NCBI RefSeq assembly: GCF_027744825.2
Contig: NC_071336.1
Location: 19,526,501-19,590,500 of the forward strand
From: Synchiropus splendidus
Taxonomy: Eukaryota > Chordata > Actinopteri > Syngnathiformes > Callionymidae
Reading direction: 5' to 3'
Length of the DNA: 64,000 nt
Positions 22,816 through 35,500 of the stretch are shown in pieces. The position numbers and the translations under genes are program-made. The notes beneath the pieces were generated by a model, which was given only the letters and a program-made list of their open reading frames with translations, was not told the DNA's origin and did no database searches. The first letter of the stretch is position 1; each line of letters opens with the position of its first letter.

Positions 22816-22974
22816 TGGGGTTTCTTTGGACACTTTCGCAGAGGATTGAGAAGTCTGTTTGCAGCATTAGCCACTAAGCTAATAAATAGTTGGTTAAAAA
22901 TGTTCCTCACAGTCTGAACACAACATCCAACTACGGACATAAGAGAGTGGTATTCAGACTGCACTGCAACTTAC

Positions 22975-23189
22975 TTTAAGGTCGTCATCTCTGTGAGGGA
23001 GGGCTGGGTGGCTTTCAGGTAGCTGGCACGCCGCGCTTGGACCTTTGGCGATGGCTTTGGACTGCAGTCCGAGTCGCCACTGTCGTCTTCCGCCATGGCC
23101 TTGATATAGCTTCCGCTTCGCATCCGCCTGCATGGTATCTCATCATCTTTTCCCAGTGGTGAAAAACCGCTCCAGTCATCCTGAGGCAC
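22975..23189 (-). CDS. dlgap1: dlgap1 coding exon 2 (residues 351-421 and part of 422)
   Basis: Begins after a strong pyrimidine tract and CAG acceptor (AG at 23191-23190) with VPQDDWSGFSPLGKDDEIPC, a diagnostic DLGAP1 stretch. It carries the first two of the short repeats that bind the PSD-95 guanylate-kinase domain: RRMRSGSYIKAM (about 371-382) and QARRASYLKATQ (401-412). The Ser before Tyr in these repeats is the known phosphorylation-dependent contact in the family. Between them is an acidic DDSGDSD stretch and the conserved SPKPSPKV. The exon ends TTA AA before donor GTAAGT (22974), phase 2, leaving the Lys-422 codon to be finished by exon 3. Its length of 215 bases is not a multiple of three, so skipping it alone would break the frame. 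Confidence 0.95.
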
Positions 23190-25207
23190 CTGAAGAGAGG
23201 AGGCGAAAGAAGGCAACAGAGAAGTGAGGACCGACCAAACCCGAAGGCTCTGACACGTAGACTTACATGAAAATGAAAGAAGAGATGGTGGGCTTGAAAT
23301 GTTTTCAGCATTTGTTTAAATCATAACCTTCTCCTAAGTTTCTTTCAACAAAGAAAAGTCGCCATACAGGTAAACAATAAACTTAAAAAAAACCCCAGAC
23401 TCTCTAGGAACGCAATGACTGAACTCATAAACGCAAGGAATAGCTCCAAAATTTGCACTTCTCTTGAGTGTGTTTTCTCAGGCTGATGAAGGTAAAAACT
23501 CCAGGATTTATCTAACACAGAGGGACTAAAAGACACAGCCAGAGAAAACAAAGGGGTTTTTGTTCAGCACAACTACTCAGCCCCACTGTGACTGGCTGTT
23601 AGGGCAACAGCTCCGGAGTGAGGGAAATGAGATACAGACGGAGAGAAAAAAAAAGTCATTAACAGTAGTAGCTGGGAGACTAAAGTGGAGGTGGGGAAAC
23701 AACAGCCGGAGTTTCTACCAGATCTAATGCAGGTGGTTCTTCTTCGGTGTAACTTTTAATTATGATTCAGATATAATTAATTCCCCAATCTCCCTTCTTA
23801 TAGTTGACCTTGCACAGGTGGGAAGCTTTTATTAAGTGCTTATGTTCATGAACTAAGAACTGATAAGAACCTTGTTAAGTCAACATGACAATAACGATCA
23901 AGTGAACCCTCTATAAAAACAACTAAAGCTCAATGTGAGTCTCACAAAATCGTTTAATGTACCTTGTGCTTCTCCACTGTTGTGTGTATCTTGGCTTTGT
24001 TTTACAGTCTTTCAAACGTACAACCTCACTAAGCCCACTTTCCCTCTATCAAACTCTCCTGCCCTCCTTTCCTGCTTTTTACTTTCTTCTTTCACCAACT
24101 TCACAGTTGCCCTGATTTGCTCCCGTCAGGTTTCTCTCCACACACACACACCACCTATCTTTTTTTCCACCCAGAGCAGATTCCATTTCTTTCCTCCGGC
24201 TTTTACTTGCAGCTCACTCCAGTGAATGAGGAACTCATGCGACAGGAAAAAAACACTTTTATCTTCTCCAGAACAGCAGCTGAACACTCTTGAAGTGGTG
24301 GTGGCACATTTCCATTCTCTCTTGCCATTCAAATCGTATATTTTGAGCATTTTTAGTCTGTCTCTCTTCCTTTTAGCACTTTTCTCATCCCGTACAATGC
24401 AATGTAACTAGGGTACAGAGAGGGCCAGAGAAACAACTTCCTTACAAATCAGTCTGATCTCAATTCTGAATATATTGCTCATGTCTCCAGTAAGTCCTGC
24501 TCCATTGATTCTTGTCAAATCTGCCAAGGAGTGGGTGATGTTTTTGACGGTGTCGGTTTGTTTGTCAACAGCATAACTCAAACAGTTTGACATGGATTTT
24601 CATGAAATTTGGTTTAAAATGAGCACACTCACACTCACACTCCTATGGTGTTGTCATGCGGGCCTTTGCAAGTGCTAGGTATTAACTGTGTTGTTTCCTG
24701 ACATTGAAGGCAGCGTGTCAAGTAATATAAAGATTCAGGTATGGGTTTCGCACTTTAAATTAATCTTATGTCAATTGGTGGGAGGTACGAATGCTGTTGC
24801 TTTGAAAGCAGGCCACTGAACTAGGTACTTGGTGTTCATACAACCGGCCTGAATCCCGGCCAGAACTCAGCTTTTGCTGTGTGCCAACACAATTCTAGAA
24901 TCATCGTAGTTGTTTAATTGATTTAACTGTACGCTGTGTTTTTATAAAGTTATGTGAAATGAGCTCCATGGCAGAGGTATGCACTTTCTTTGTACATTTT
25001 TTTCCATCAATGAACTTTTCAGACAGAAATGACAGAGGTGAATGGCATGCAATGGTCTTTTTCACAATGAGAATGAAAAGTCACGATTAAACTAATGGTC
25101 ATTCAAGGCGATCATGACAACAGATGAAGGTTGGACAACTTATGATGGAGTAGACATTGATGAAACATGGCATGCCGGACCATGAAGGGCATCTTGAACC
25201 TTCCTAC
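23190..25207 (-). other. dlgap1 intron 1 (between coding exons 1 and 2)
   Basis: GTAGGA...CTTCAG, 2018 bases. No repeat or gene recognised. The stretch 23940-24230 is pyrimidine-rich on the plus strand. Confidence 0.85.
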
Positions 25208-26257
25208 CTGTAAGAAGTGGCAGGTGCGTCCCTGCTCAGCTTTCACTAGAGCTTTATCTAGGTTGACAGAGGCCTTCTGGTAGACCTCTCTGGCTCTGCT
25301 CACCGTCAGAGTAGAAGACCAGGAGCTCTTCTTAAGCTGGAGCTGGCTGTCTAGTCCACCTACTAGCTGGAGACCCCCGCTGCTTCCTCCAGAACAAGTA
25401 GAGCACTTCACATCGTTGTTACTTCGAGACGACTTCAAAGAATGGGCGCTGATGGTGTTATAGGACTCCATAAAGTACTGAGACTGGGATTTGTCAGGGT
25501 GCCGTCCCATTGTCATAACACCAGAGGGCGGTGCCCCGGCACCCCCATGGTGATGGTGGTAGAGGCACGCCTCCCGATCCAGAGTATCGTCCGAGCTCCA
25601 ATAGCCTGAGGTAGCGGTTCGCATCTTCGGCTCAGATTTGGAGCGATCTTTGCTCTTACTGCGCTTACTGTGCTTTAAGGTGCCAGATGAAGAAGGTGGG
25701 TCATCAGTACCAGACTTTCCGCCGTTAATCCGCCCATTTCCACTACCAGCAGATCCAGTAGGGCCTTCTAAAGAATGGGACTTGGTAAAAAGCTTCTGAA
25801 CTGAGTGAACCAGATGGCGGATTCTACCAGGACTATCACTTCGTTGATGTTCTACTGCCGTGCGTTTGTACTGAAGTGTGTGATATCCTTCACGCCGGAC
25901 AGGTCCCTGGTGTTCAAACTGCTCCAGTAAGTTGTTGTTGTTCCCAACAGCTCCTCCAACAACTTTACTGTTTCCTGGTGGCCCCGTGTACGGCACCACA
26001 GCGCCGCACTCCTCCTTCAGCTCATGGTGTGAGCTGTAATGTCGGCGAGGGAAAGTACAGCTCGCCAGATCTGGGTAAGTGCTGCTTTCAGACTGGAAAG
26101 AGCTACGCTGGTTGTAGCAGGGATGGTCAGGAGGATGAGCTTCACTAGGGTTCAGGAAGTAGGATCGTCGATCCACGTGACCAAGAGTCATCGAGTCATA
26201 AGACGGGTCACAAGTCACGTTGTGGTGGTGACTGTGACTACTGGACAGGCCTTTCAT
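25208..26257 (-). CDS. dlgap1: dlgap1 coding exon 1 (residues 1-350)
   Basis: First coding exon of the postsynaptic scaffold DLGAP1. It starts at ATG 26257, which gives MKGLSSSHSHHH, the family start. A second in-frame ATG lies two codons upstream at 26263. An in-frame TAG at 26296-26294 closes the frame upstream. Residues 70-78 hold the conserved FPRRHYSSH block, and 124-137 GYHTLQYKRTAVEH. Residues 144-166 (RIRHLVHSVQKLFTKSHSLE...) are a family hallmark. Residues 198-212 are a basic Ser/Lys stretch, 220-227 the YWSSDDTL motif, 247-251 VMTMG, 277-287 SRSNNDVKCST and 311-331 the SSWSSTLTVSRAREVYQKAS block. Odd features are a His run at 234-237, an Asn run at 106-109 and a Gly/Ser-rich insert at 166-184. 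These look like lineage-specific low-complexity growth. The exon ends with codon CAG (25210-25208) before donor GTAGGA, phase 0. Reading past the donor adds only a short spurious tail. Confidence 0.95.
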
Positions 26258-26326
26258 CGTCATCGTGGCCAGGTCGACACGCACATCCAGATGCTACTTC
26301 CGTCTTCTCAGGCCTCAAAACAAGAT
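26258..26326 (-). other. dlgap1: 5'-UTR portion of dlgap1 coding exon 1, with splice acceptor
   Basis: Directly upstream of the start is a pyrimidine tract and TTTCTCTTTGTAG acceptor (AG at 26328-26327). The first coding exon therefore has 69 untranslated bases and at least one noncoding exon lies further right, possibly outside the window. The TAG at 26296-26294 is in frame with the start. This supports translation beginning at 26263 or 26257. Confidence 0.7.
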
Positions 26327-28682
26327 CTACAAAGAGAAACAACAAAAAATAGGCTTATAAATAACTCACATTTGAAGTGTCTTGAGCTGCAGAAGAAGAT
26401 GGTTCCAGACACTTCTTCACACACGAGAAAACATCCTAGGTCATGGGGCGACTCAGCTCTCTCTAGCCCTGCAAAGGTTGGCCTTTCAAGCCCTCAATAA
26501 ACACAAGCCGCCTAAATATAGAATCCATTTGAGTGTGGTTCCTCATCCTCCATCCGTCTGCACAGTTTCATTTGCCACAGTTGGTTTCAGGAAAATAAGA
26601 AACTAGGGCTAAAGGAAATGGAAGAGAAAGAAAGACTATATTTGAAGTCTCCCTGATCTATTTTGAGTCTTGACAGGGTGCCATTATTATTCAAGGATAC
26701 GCATTAAGCAACTGTGGAGCTTAATCAGAGAGTAGATTTTTATGACAGCTTTAGTTTCTACTGCATAGCTTTGGGCCATCTAAATAAATGGGGGAATTTT
26801 AAGTCTTGTTGAATCAGCAATTTGCTTCAGTCAATCATCCATTTTTAAAGCAACCTTGTTTCAAGCTTTGGAAATTGAGGTTCGTTTTCATATGCTGACT
26901 CCTTGAGGCCACCTCAGTGGAGCAAGAAGAGCAATGGCTCACGTAATATTTCAATAGTGCTCACAGCTCTGTGAATAAACTGTGCGACCTGCCGTGTGAA
27001 AAGTCAAAAGTCCATCGCTTGCAAAGAAAAAACATGACTCAAAGCTCCATTGTAAACCAGCTGAATCATTGATTTTAAAATGTTGGTAAGTTGGAACAAC
27101 CGCAGCAGGACCTCTGCATAACACTGCTCCATAGCTGGAGTTATAATGTACATTGCACTTCATTATGCAATCACATTTGACGCCACTGACACTGACAAGA
27201 CCTCAGGCTGTTGCACCGGACCTGCATTGTGAAACTCTTTGACATCACTGAGGTCAGCACTCTCTGCCCCCGGGCTGCTGAATGTTCGTCACTCATTGCC
27301 AAATGCAGAACAGTGGAGCAGTTTTTTCTCCCCCCGTTGTTTTTAATTTTTAAACATCATATCTTTTGTCTTTTCCATCTTTGTTAATATTTCTGCACTG
27401 ACTAATCAACACCTTTGGTCCACCTGCCATGTAAAACTTAAGTCTTGGCGTCGCTGTTCAGCCACAAAACGCATCAATAATAAAGGTTTGCAGCAGATTA
27501 ATAGCACCTTGTAGCAGCTTGTATGATAGAGCTGAAAAAAAAGTTTGAAAACTCCACTCCCACTTGAGCAAACACAGTGACATGACAGATATCAGCAGAA
27601 AACCCTGAACAATTTTCTCACAAACTACGCAAAATAATTATTGTCAGTATAATGATATTAAATTAGCATCACAGCTTTGTTCGATTCTGGCAGCTCTATC
27701 CTCGCTCCTTCTAACTCCCCGTTTGTCCCCTGCTGAGGCGATGTTTTGCTTTTTTTTTTGGAAAGGTGGGGTATTTAAAAAAATATATACATTTCCTCAA
27801 AAAAATATTAAATGAAGTAAAATCCTTTGACTTGACGCAGTGACTCACATGACGTCAAGAGAGGAGAGCAAGAGTTAAAACACACTGAAGCATTAGTTAT
27901 CCTGCACACACATACAAAACATTTCATTAATCTCACGTTTTTTTCTCTCAAATTATTTTTTTGCGACGAAAGAAGGGCTAATTATTTAATCCCACATTTT
28001 TTATCTGTTCTAAATGTAACTTAAAGGAAGATTTTATCATTGCGAGGTTTAGTGTGATTAAATGAGATAAAACATTTCCAGCCCTAGAAGAAAGTGTTCA
28101 TCTGAACAAACCAAAGCAGTTGGACTCGGCAGCATAATAGAGCTATGGCCTTGTTCTGACAAGGCTCTGCCAGAAATATTCACTAAAAGGCTCTTCATCT
28201 GGAGCCGAACACACTGCATCATATTAGTCTGCAACTTATACAATTTACTTCTACAGCATACAATATTGTACTTTCATAAATAATTTAGGTGGGAAAATGG
28301 CAATTTTAGGATTAAAAAAAAGGTACTAAAAATTAAATCCAACGATCCTGTGGCACCATAAATCACTTGAGGGATTACTGTATCATACATTGGGATTAAA
28401 TAGTCCCCTTGTTTTTTAAATTTGTCGAAGCATTATATTTTTCATAAAACAGAACTGAACAGTGTTGTGAGTTGGCCTGCCGCTTCACACAAATAAAGAT
28501 GGAGCATTAACATTTGAATCAACTGACTGCCGTGATTTTCAACAGCAGTACACTTCAATTGGCGACATAGATGGCGCAAAAAAGAAAAAAAAATACACGG
28601 TTGATTGTTTACATGGATGTGACACATTCTATGCAGTTGCACACTGTGTGCACGTTTGCTTCATGGTTCACTAGCTCAGAGT

Positions 28683-28693
28683 TCTCTCTCTCT

Positions 28694-28725
<32 letters not shown>

Positions 28726-28739
28726 CACACATACATACA
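28683..28739. repeat. (CT)n(CA)n microsatellite
   Basis: CTCTCTCTCT followed by CA units to 28730, broken once by AA, then ATACATACAC. Confidence 0.95.
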
Positions 28740-29837
28740 CATCCCCCGCTACATAGAAGCCACAGATAATCACAGCCAGATCCAAGGCAACCCCAACTCC
28801 TCCTCCAAAGGAAAACTAATTGGTCAGCTGACAGAGTCTGGTCCTGCCAAGGTAACAGGCGATAAATAACCTTTGCCCTCACACAGTGATGTGAAAACAA
28901 CAGCCTCCATCAGCACCCCTTAAACTAGCCCACTTACTCATCTGGGGGCTGCTGACTGCAGAACCTTCAACAGTTCTGGTGGACTGAAGGTGAAGCTAAC
29001 AAGACAATCACAGGAGGCTGGGCACGCAGGTGTGTAGAAGTGACAGTGCCGCGGTGGAGGCTGCACAGGAATACATTACTGAAATATACAACGCACTATC
29101 AAAGGCCACCCGGGTAAATAGAAAACGTGAGGGGGGAGGGACAGGAAATGAGTGTGAAAATGTGGAAGATGCTGGAGCAGATTGTAATATCACATCAGCT
29201 CAGCGCAGAGCTAGAGGACACTGTAGGGGACAAATGCATTTATGAATACAATAGTACTGCAGTTGAGAGTCAGATTAACTGTTGCTTTCAGTGCTACATT
29301 TTCCTGCTGGATTCCAGTGATAAGTCTATAATTATGTGTTGGGATTGCTGTGGAAAATTGCATTCAATTCACATGTTCACAAATTAAATGATTCCGAATA
29401 TGCCATCAAAGTTCCGAAATACATAAATGTATACTTTTGGGCTGGCACTTGAACCATAGATTAATCATGAATGAATTTGTAAAAGTTGTTCACAGGGAAC
29501 ACTGCACCAATTCCAGACATCCTTGATCCATGATGAAGGATGTTTTGGTTATGACATGAGATTGTGATGGCGGATGAAAGATTTCAGTTTGAAAAACTTC
29601 AGGATAGAAATATACTTCATGCAGGAAAAACTGAAACACTTATACCTTGATGTTTCAGCTCATGTGTACAGATCCAACTTAAATTCAATCATACTGGTAT
29701 CAAATATTTAAAAGTGTGATTAATTACGACCACTCATTCTATGTTTTTAATGGGGCTGACCTCAAACATTAGGAAATGGCTTTTTTTCCTAAAACATATT
29801 TTCCAGTGAGGAAAAGAAACAGAAATTCATAATTTAA

Positions 29838-29893
29838 TAAACTTTTTCTCGATATTATATTATATATTATATTATAATATCATATTATATTTG
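29838..29893. repeat. AT-rich quasi-palindromic repeat
   Basis: Repeated ATATT/ATATTAT units (GATATTATATTATATATTAT and so on) that can fold on themselves. Low complexity, no gene. Confidence 0.75.
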
Positions 29894-29969
29894 TTGCTTC
29901 TTTGTTTTAATTTTCTATTACGTATTCTGTTGCACAGTTTAAAATTCCCATTTTTCACATTTGTTGTAC

Positions 29970-29993
29970 TTTTTTTTTTTTTTTTTTTTTTTT
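29970..29993. repeat. poly(T) tract
   Basis: Twenty-four T. It could be the poly(A) tail of an old minus-strand retrocopy, but I recognise nothing to its left. Confidence 0.9.
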
Positions 29994-32484
29994 AATCACG
30001 GTTTCCACATTTCTCACCAAGCAGGAAGCGACTCTACGCCTCATTAAAATCCTCAAAACTGTTTTTCCTCAAGTTATTGTGTCATGCTTAAAATTCTTCA
30101 ACATTCAGACTTTTGTTTCCTGTGTGTCCCACTTAGATTAATGTTGTTTATATTTTGGTGACAAATGTTAAATTGATTATTGCAGGGTTTCATTTGTCCT
30201 TGAGGCTGAATCTCATCTTGTTCAGCCTGTTTCAGAATAACTAGAATTCTGACTCTTCTGGTGTTTGAAGGCAGCATTCATCACAGCAAATCATTTATGA
30301 AAGTAAAAACTCTGCTCTGTACTCATCAAACTCAGAGCCCATGGGTGCTTTATAAAACACCTGAACTTTCACTAGGTATTTGTGATGATTGCTGAGAGGA
30401 CAACTTGACAAATGTTGCTGGACTGTCTGCCATGTGGAATATGCTAAAGCAGGGCGCAGAGTAGAACTATACTGTCTTATCATGTAGGGAGTTAGGGGTG
30501 TGAGAAATGATACACTCCACTATTGCAATATTTTAGCTATTAACTGCAATATATTTGTGTATATTTGTTGAAGCTTGGGTCAAAACGTCACCGTCAACCA
30601 AGCTAACCACGATGGTTGAATCTGAGGACTGAGGTTGGGAGTCAAGGCCAGTTTCCTATATCGATTCAATTTCAATTCATGAAGTTCAGAATTGAGTCAT
30701 TTGAATCAGGATTGAATGTGCTCTTGAAAAATGAAAATGGCTTAGCTGTAACAAACAACTAAACAAAATATAAAAGGCATTTTTTTCCTTCTCACCTTAA
30801 ACAAGATGTATCTTTTTTAAATGTACATAAAATTTAAAAATGTAAACGTATACAAAATGTTTCAGCCTGAAAGTATACTTTAAGTGCAACGACAATATTA
30901 CTGTAATAATACAACAGCAACAAAACTCAAGTCAAGAAAAAGTCTTAACATACTAAACATTCTTGTATATTCTCTGTATAACTCTCTTCAACATTTCAGC
31001 TTTTTCAATACAGGTGTGGCTTGTCAGAATCTCTGTGATCTGATGAAGTGTGTAGTTAATGTCACGTTTGACTGGGTTCAAAGTCATGTCCAGGTGTCAC
31101 AGGTTAAAGCACCCTCTCTACTCATACACATCTTTCACATACCCATTCATCCTGGGACAGTCAAATATATTGCTGCATGACGTAGTGTGGTTTAAGCACC
31201 TGACCAAGCTGCTTGGTTTTATCGAGTGCAGGCGTAACTCTTCACAAACAAAAGTTGCAGTAGCTATTGTTATTTTTGATGGCCTTCAGAGAATCAGCTG
31301 GTAAAGCCAGTGATTCCCTTAGTTTCATTTGTTTTCCCTAACACTGACATTCCCAGCACAGTGTGACATCACACTTGTCCAGTGGGTTCTGAGGTTCGTA
31401 GTATTTTCAGCTCTGCAAGGCAGTTCCTTCCAACTCCTTGTCTTCAGCTGTTTTCAACCCAAAATACTGTAGTTTACTAGTGTTTTACCTGAGTCGGCGA
31501 TGTGCTAACTTCAAAGCTTCAACCACATGCCACTGCGCAATGACCCACAAATCAATCTTGAAATTTGTAATGAAATCGATTTTAAATCGACAGATTTGAT
31601 CATTTCACCCAGCTCTACTGAAGACCAGGACCTCCAACAATTAAAGAGAAGCACAAATGCTTGAAGAAGACAACAAACATACGAGCACTGCACCGTTGTA
31701 GCATTTTAGCCAAGTCGGAGTGTTTACTACTCACAAGTCTGTGGGCTGCAGTAACAAGTGAAACCAAAACGATGATAGACAGACCAACAGAAGTCTCCAC
31801 AAAATTCTATTTTTTAATAGAAGACCAGGTATATTTTATTTATTTCAGGAATATTGAAATAGGTTTGTGATTAATCTCTTCTGAAGCAGACTGCAGCATT
31901 TGTGATACAACAAAGATATAATACTGAATATATAACTGGACTATCATTTGCATAATCGTTTTATGCAAATGACATTGTAAGTTTCAATAATTGTGCTTGT
32001 AAACAAATATATATCACAATAATAATAATGTGTTTACAGTGTCACAATATACATCACCTTGTCTCATGTATCATGCCGCCAGATACCTGCCAATTTTCAG
32101 CCCTTGTAGCAGATAGAAGGTAAAGTAAGTAGTATTTGACAACTGCTTTCATGACGGAAGTACCCTTAAAAAAAATCCTTTCAGTGCTTTTCTGGTCCTT
32201 GGCTGCGCATATGTCTCTCCAAATTCCTCATGATACAAACCAGCAAAGTCTACAAAAAGTCTACAAATATTTGTGGCTGCTTCATCGTGGGTCGGACACA
32301 AAGGGTCATGCCCTCCTCCACGGAAAGTCTAAATATTCTATATCTATTTATAACAAACAAAAGGGATGTTAATCTGCAAATGCTATTAAGCAAGCCATGA
32401 CCTGGCTCCGTCTGTGACATGAAGTCAACGTGATAGCAGAGCAACCATTAAAATATGCCTGCGGCATGACCCAGTGATCCAGCA

Positions 32485-32500
32485 GACACACACATACACA

Positions 32501-32540
<40 letters not shown>

Positions 32541-32543
32541 CAC
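32485..32543. repeat. (CA)n/(CGCA)n microsatellite
   Basis: CA units give way at about 32500 to CGCA tetranucleotides to 32542. This is an unusually CpG-rich microsatellite for an AT-rich region. Confidence 0.95.
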
Positions 32544-35500
32544 GAGCCCCCTAGCACAGCTCTACACTCAGATATTAATAATGAATCTCTTTACTTTGGT
32601 CATTTCAAGTTTTGTGAAGGAAGTTTCCCTTGCATTGCCCTGCTTCTTGACCACTTCTCGCCCAGTGTTCCAACTTAACAGTGTTCATTTCAGTTGACAG
32701 CAGCTCCTTCCACTGGCTGCTGAAGCACGGAATGTGACCTAAATAAAAGGCCCTCGCAGTGATACACAGCAGCATGTTTGTGGCACAGCTGTCTGCAGCC
32801 CAGCACTAAAGCTGTAAAGCTGAAGTTGGGTCATGCTGGCGAGCTGCCACGTACACACACAACCTCACTGACATACAGCCACGCAGTGTGTCTGACAGGC
32901 TCTATGTCTCGGCTGAATTTGGATGCCACTGCTTTGTGAAGTACAGTTTATCAACAAGAGGAGAAGGATCTGCTGGTTCAGCTGCATCTGTCGGTTCCAA
33001 CTCAGAGTGACACGGAGCAAGTTTGTGGACGGCTGTAGTTACGTATTATGATCTTTGTCTTACGTGGCCTGCTGACCTAGTTGTGTGTCCAACTATCTGG
33101 CCTAATATCGGCAGGAAAGCTCAACAGGCTGGAGGTTAAAACCGACTGACTTCTTGACTGAGTTCACTGATTTTACAAAAAAAAAAAAAAAGAATTCTGA
33201 CTTGACATTTAACTGGTCAATACAACTCATAAAATCTGAAAAGACAATTACCACTAAAAAGGTAACTCCTCCTAATATAGTCATGTGAATCATACGGAGT
33301 ACAATAGCACAATCAAAAAATATTACTTATTAACTATTAAACTATTAACTATTAAACTATTAAAAGCGCAATTTAAAAAAAGGTTCTGGATTTCAAATAA
33401 ACCCTCATAGTTTTACAGACATTTTGACATTTGGCAGAAGTGCACTGGGAACTTTTTATTTCTGACAATGAATGTCGACTTAAGCTTCTGGCGATATCAC
33501 TGGTCCACTACAACAAGTCTAGCAGGATGACATTTCAGGGGAGTTACCAAGTTCCTGGCCAAAAACGACACTGAATCGAAACACATTCACAAAATGCCAT
33601 ACATACATCTTATAATATTACATATCTGGCATATCTCAGAATATTACGACTATTTTGTGGAAAAAATACAATGGAAACCCAGCCCCCTGCATCACACATT
33701 CAAACTTACTTTGAGTCACTAACTGAAGGACAGATGCAAGTGGCAGCAAGTGTTTCACTAGATACCCTACAGGTCTGTGGCCTCCAAAAACTTTTTTTTT
33801 TTACTTTTTTACTTTGCAGTAAATGGTAAGAGAAACATCCTTGATCCCAACAAAAACACACCAGTAACAAACTTTAGCGCGACTCATACATATACACCGA
33901 CGATGAGAGCAATAAATCCAGGAACTCTATGTGTACGGAAGATAAAAACATGCAGAAGCACCAGTTCAGGCTCCTACTATTTCATATTTGGAGATCACAG
34001 ATCTGAAAATGTTAAATGAGGTATCCACATTCGGTTTCCACTTGGAAGAAACAACAAAGTCGTCATAATCATTTATTCATGGTGGGTTCACTTTGAAGAT
34101 GCATAGAGTGAGAGCCACATCACAAGAAAGATTGCGATCTTTGTGGTAGTTTCATGTCAACCATGAGAACACTGACGCATCTGTCTCTTCTATCAGCATC
34201 AAATGATTATTACGGAGGAGAGAACCGAGGAAGAAACTTTTGGGTCTTTCAGAGACCACACGGCTACAAAAGCGCTCTCTTAAACTGGTAGCGATTCCTC
34301 CAAAGGTGGAAATCATTACCAATCTCCTCTCCACGGGGCTTAAATCACCTCCGCGTGGTTCACTTTGTGAGAGTAAATGGCAGCGTGTTTGTGAGAACGA
34401 GCCACGGGGAAAACTAGCTATACACCTTCAATTTCCTGGGGAGACAAGTTGTGTCTTCGCTGGCAACAATGTTTTTGATCTGTGGCTCCAGCTTGAGGAA
34501 AAGAAGCAGGCTTAGGATACAGTCAATCAATACAAAACGATATTTGGTTTTTCTTTCCCCTCCTGGAACCTAGTGTGAGCAGAGGTCTGACTTTCTGTGC
34601 CCCCCCCCCACTCCCATTTACCCTTGTGAGTAGGAAGAAAACATCTCCGTTTAGACCTTGCTATGATAAAAAAGGCTCCTCAATTAATCGATTATGTTTA
34701 AATCAATTGTAATCATTGCTTTCCACTATAATCCAAAACATTTTCAGTGGTGTAGCTCCTTCTCTGTGTTGCCCATAGCATGGCCTGTGATGCCAGTGTA
34801 GCATCACAGCATCCCACTCCACCGTGCCCCACGAATAGTAGTTCCTCTTTAATTATTGTGTTGAGAGCACAATGAACACATAAAAAACACTTCAGCAGTG
34901 TAGAAGGAGCTTTCCATTGTGTTAGTCACCGATAGCGCTACCTTGTCTTCGGTCACCTCCTCCCCTTAAGTAGGACGACAATGCCATTTTACTACCTCAC
35001 TCACAGGCATTTTTGCAAGTTTGCAAGAAAGTTTAAAAAAAATCAATCAATGAAGAATCATATTTTCTGTTTTGTAGTGAAATATCTTCATAATATTGAA
35101 AAACAAGTGCCCTTGTAAGGTTTTAATTGATTCAAAGCTTGTAGCTCTTCATCACCAAGATTTTTAATGTTTATCTGTTCATTCCTGAGCAGAGGCACTC
35201 TGTCTGAGGAGGACACTTTGTGTCGAGCAAGGCTGGATGTCAGCTAAGACTTCATTCTGAGATTTATGTCCCCTGAAGTGAATTGCTTTTGTTTTTGGAA
35301 AAGCACAAAGGGGACCTTGAAAAAATAGGGGTACAACATTTTGCCAAAAAAAGAATACGAAATAAAATGTGAAGATGAATGAAGTCTTATTTAGTCTTGT
35401 TTTCATTTTAAGTCAGACCCAGTCTTAATTCCAGATTAATGTATAGAGTCCCATTTGCCATTTATTTTAAGTCTGACATGAAATTTCTTGACATTTATGT

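Larger units (their letters stand above)
17891..22974 (-). other. dlgap1 intron 2
   Basis: GTAAGT...CTGCAG, 5084 bases. It holds the duplicated dispersed repeat, the LINE 3' fragment with its (ATCC)n tail, a (GT)n run and the unexplained open frame at 22498-22815. Confidence 0.85.
13317..26326 (-). other. dlgap1: dlgap1 gene, 5' coding half (4 coding exons, partial gene)
   Basis: Gene-level entry. DLGAP1 (SAPAP1/GKAP) is a postsynaptic density scaffold. It links PSD-95-type MAGUKs, through their guanylate-kinase domain, to Shank. Four exons on the minus strand join in frame: 1050, 215, 178 and 256 coding bases, giving 566 codons plus one base. The family protein is close to 990 residues, so a little over half is present. 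All junctions are GT/AG and the phases match (0, 2, 0, 1). Exons 2 and 3 end and begin inside one Lys codon. DLGAP1 is preferred over DLGAP2-4 because of the opening MKGLS with its His cluster and the close match across the repeat exons. The sequence does not show whether this is the teleost a or b copy. The remaining exons lie left of position 1. Confidence 0.93.

Noticed and set aside
25112..25207. Extension of dlgap1 exon 1 by about 30 more residues
   Set aside because: This is read-through of the GTAGGA donor. The family continues with VPQDDW from the next exon instead.
27522..28086. Possible hAT element (TAGAGCTGAAA ... TTTCCAGCCCTA)
   Set aside because: Only the right end is convincing and there is no flanking duplication.
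30493..31617. Possible 1.1 kb hAT element (TAGGGGTGTGAGAAATGAT ... CACCCAGCTCTA)
   Set aside because: The ends are only loosely inverted and the 8-bp flanks do not match. Probably two separate remnants.
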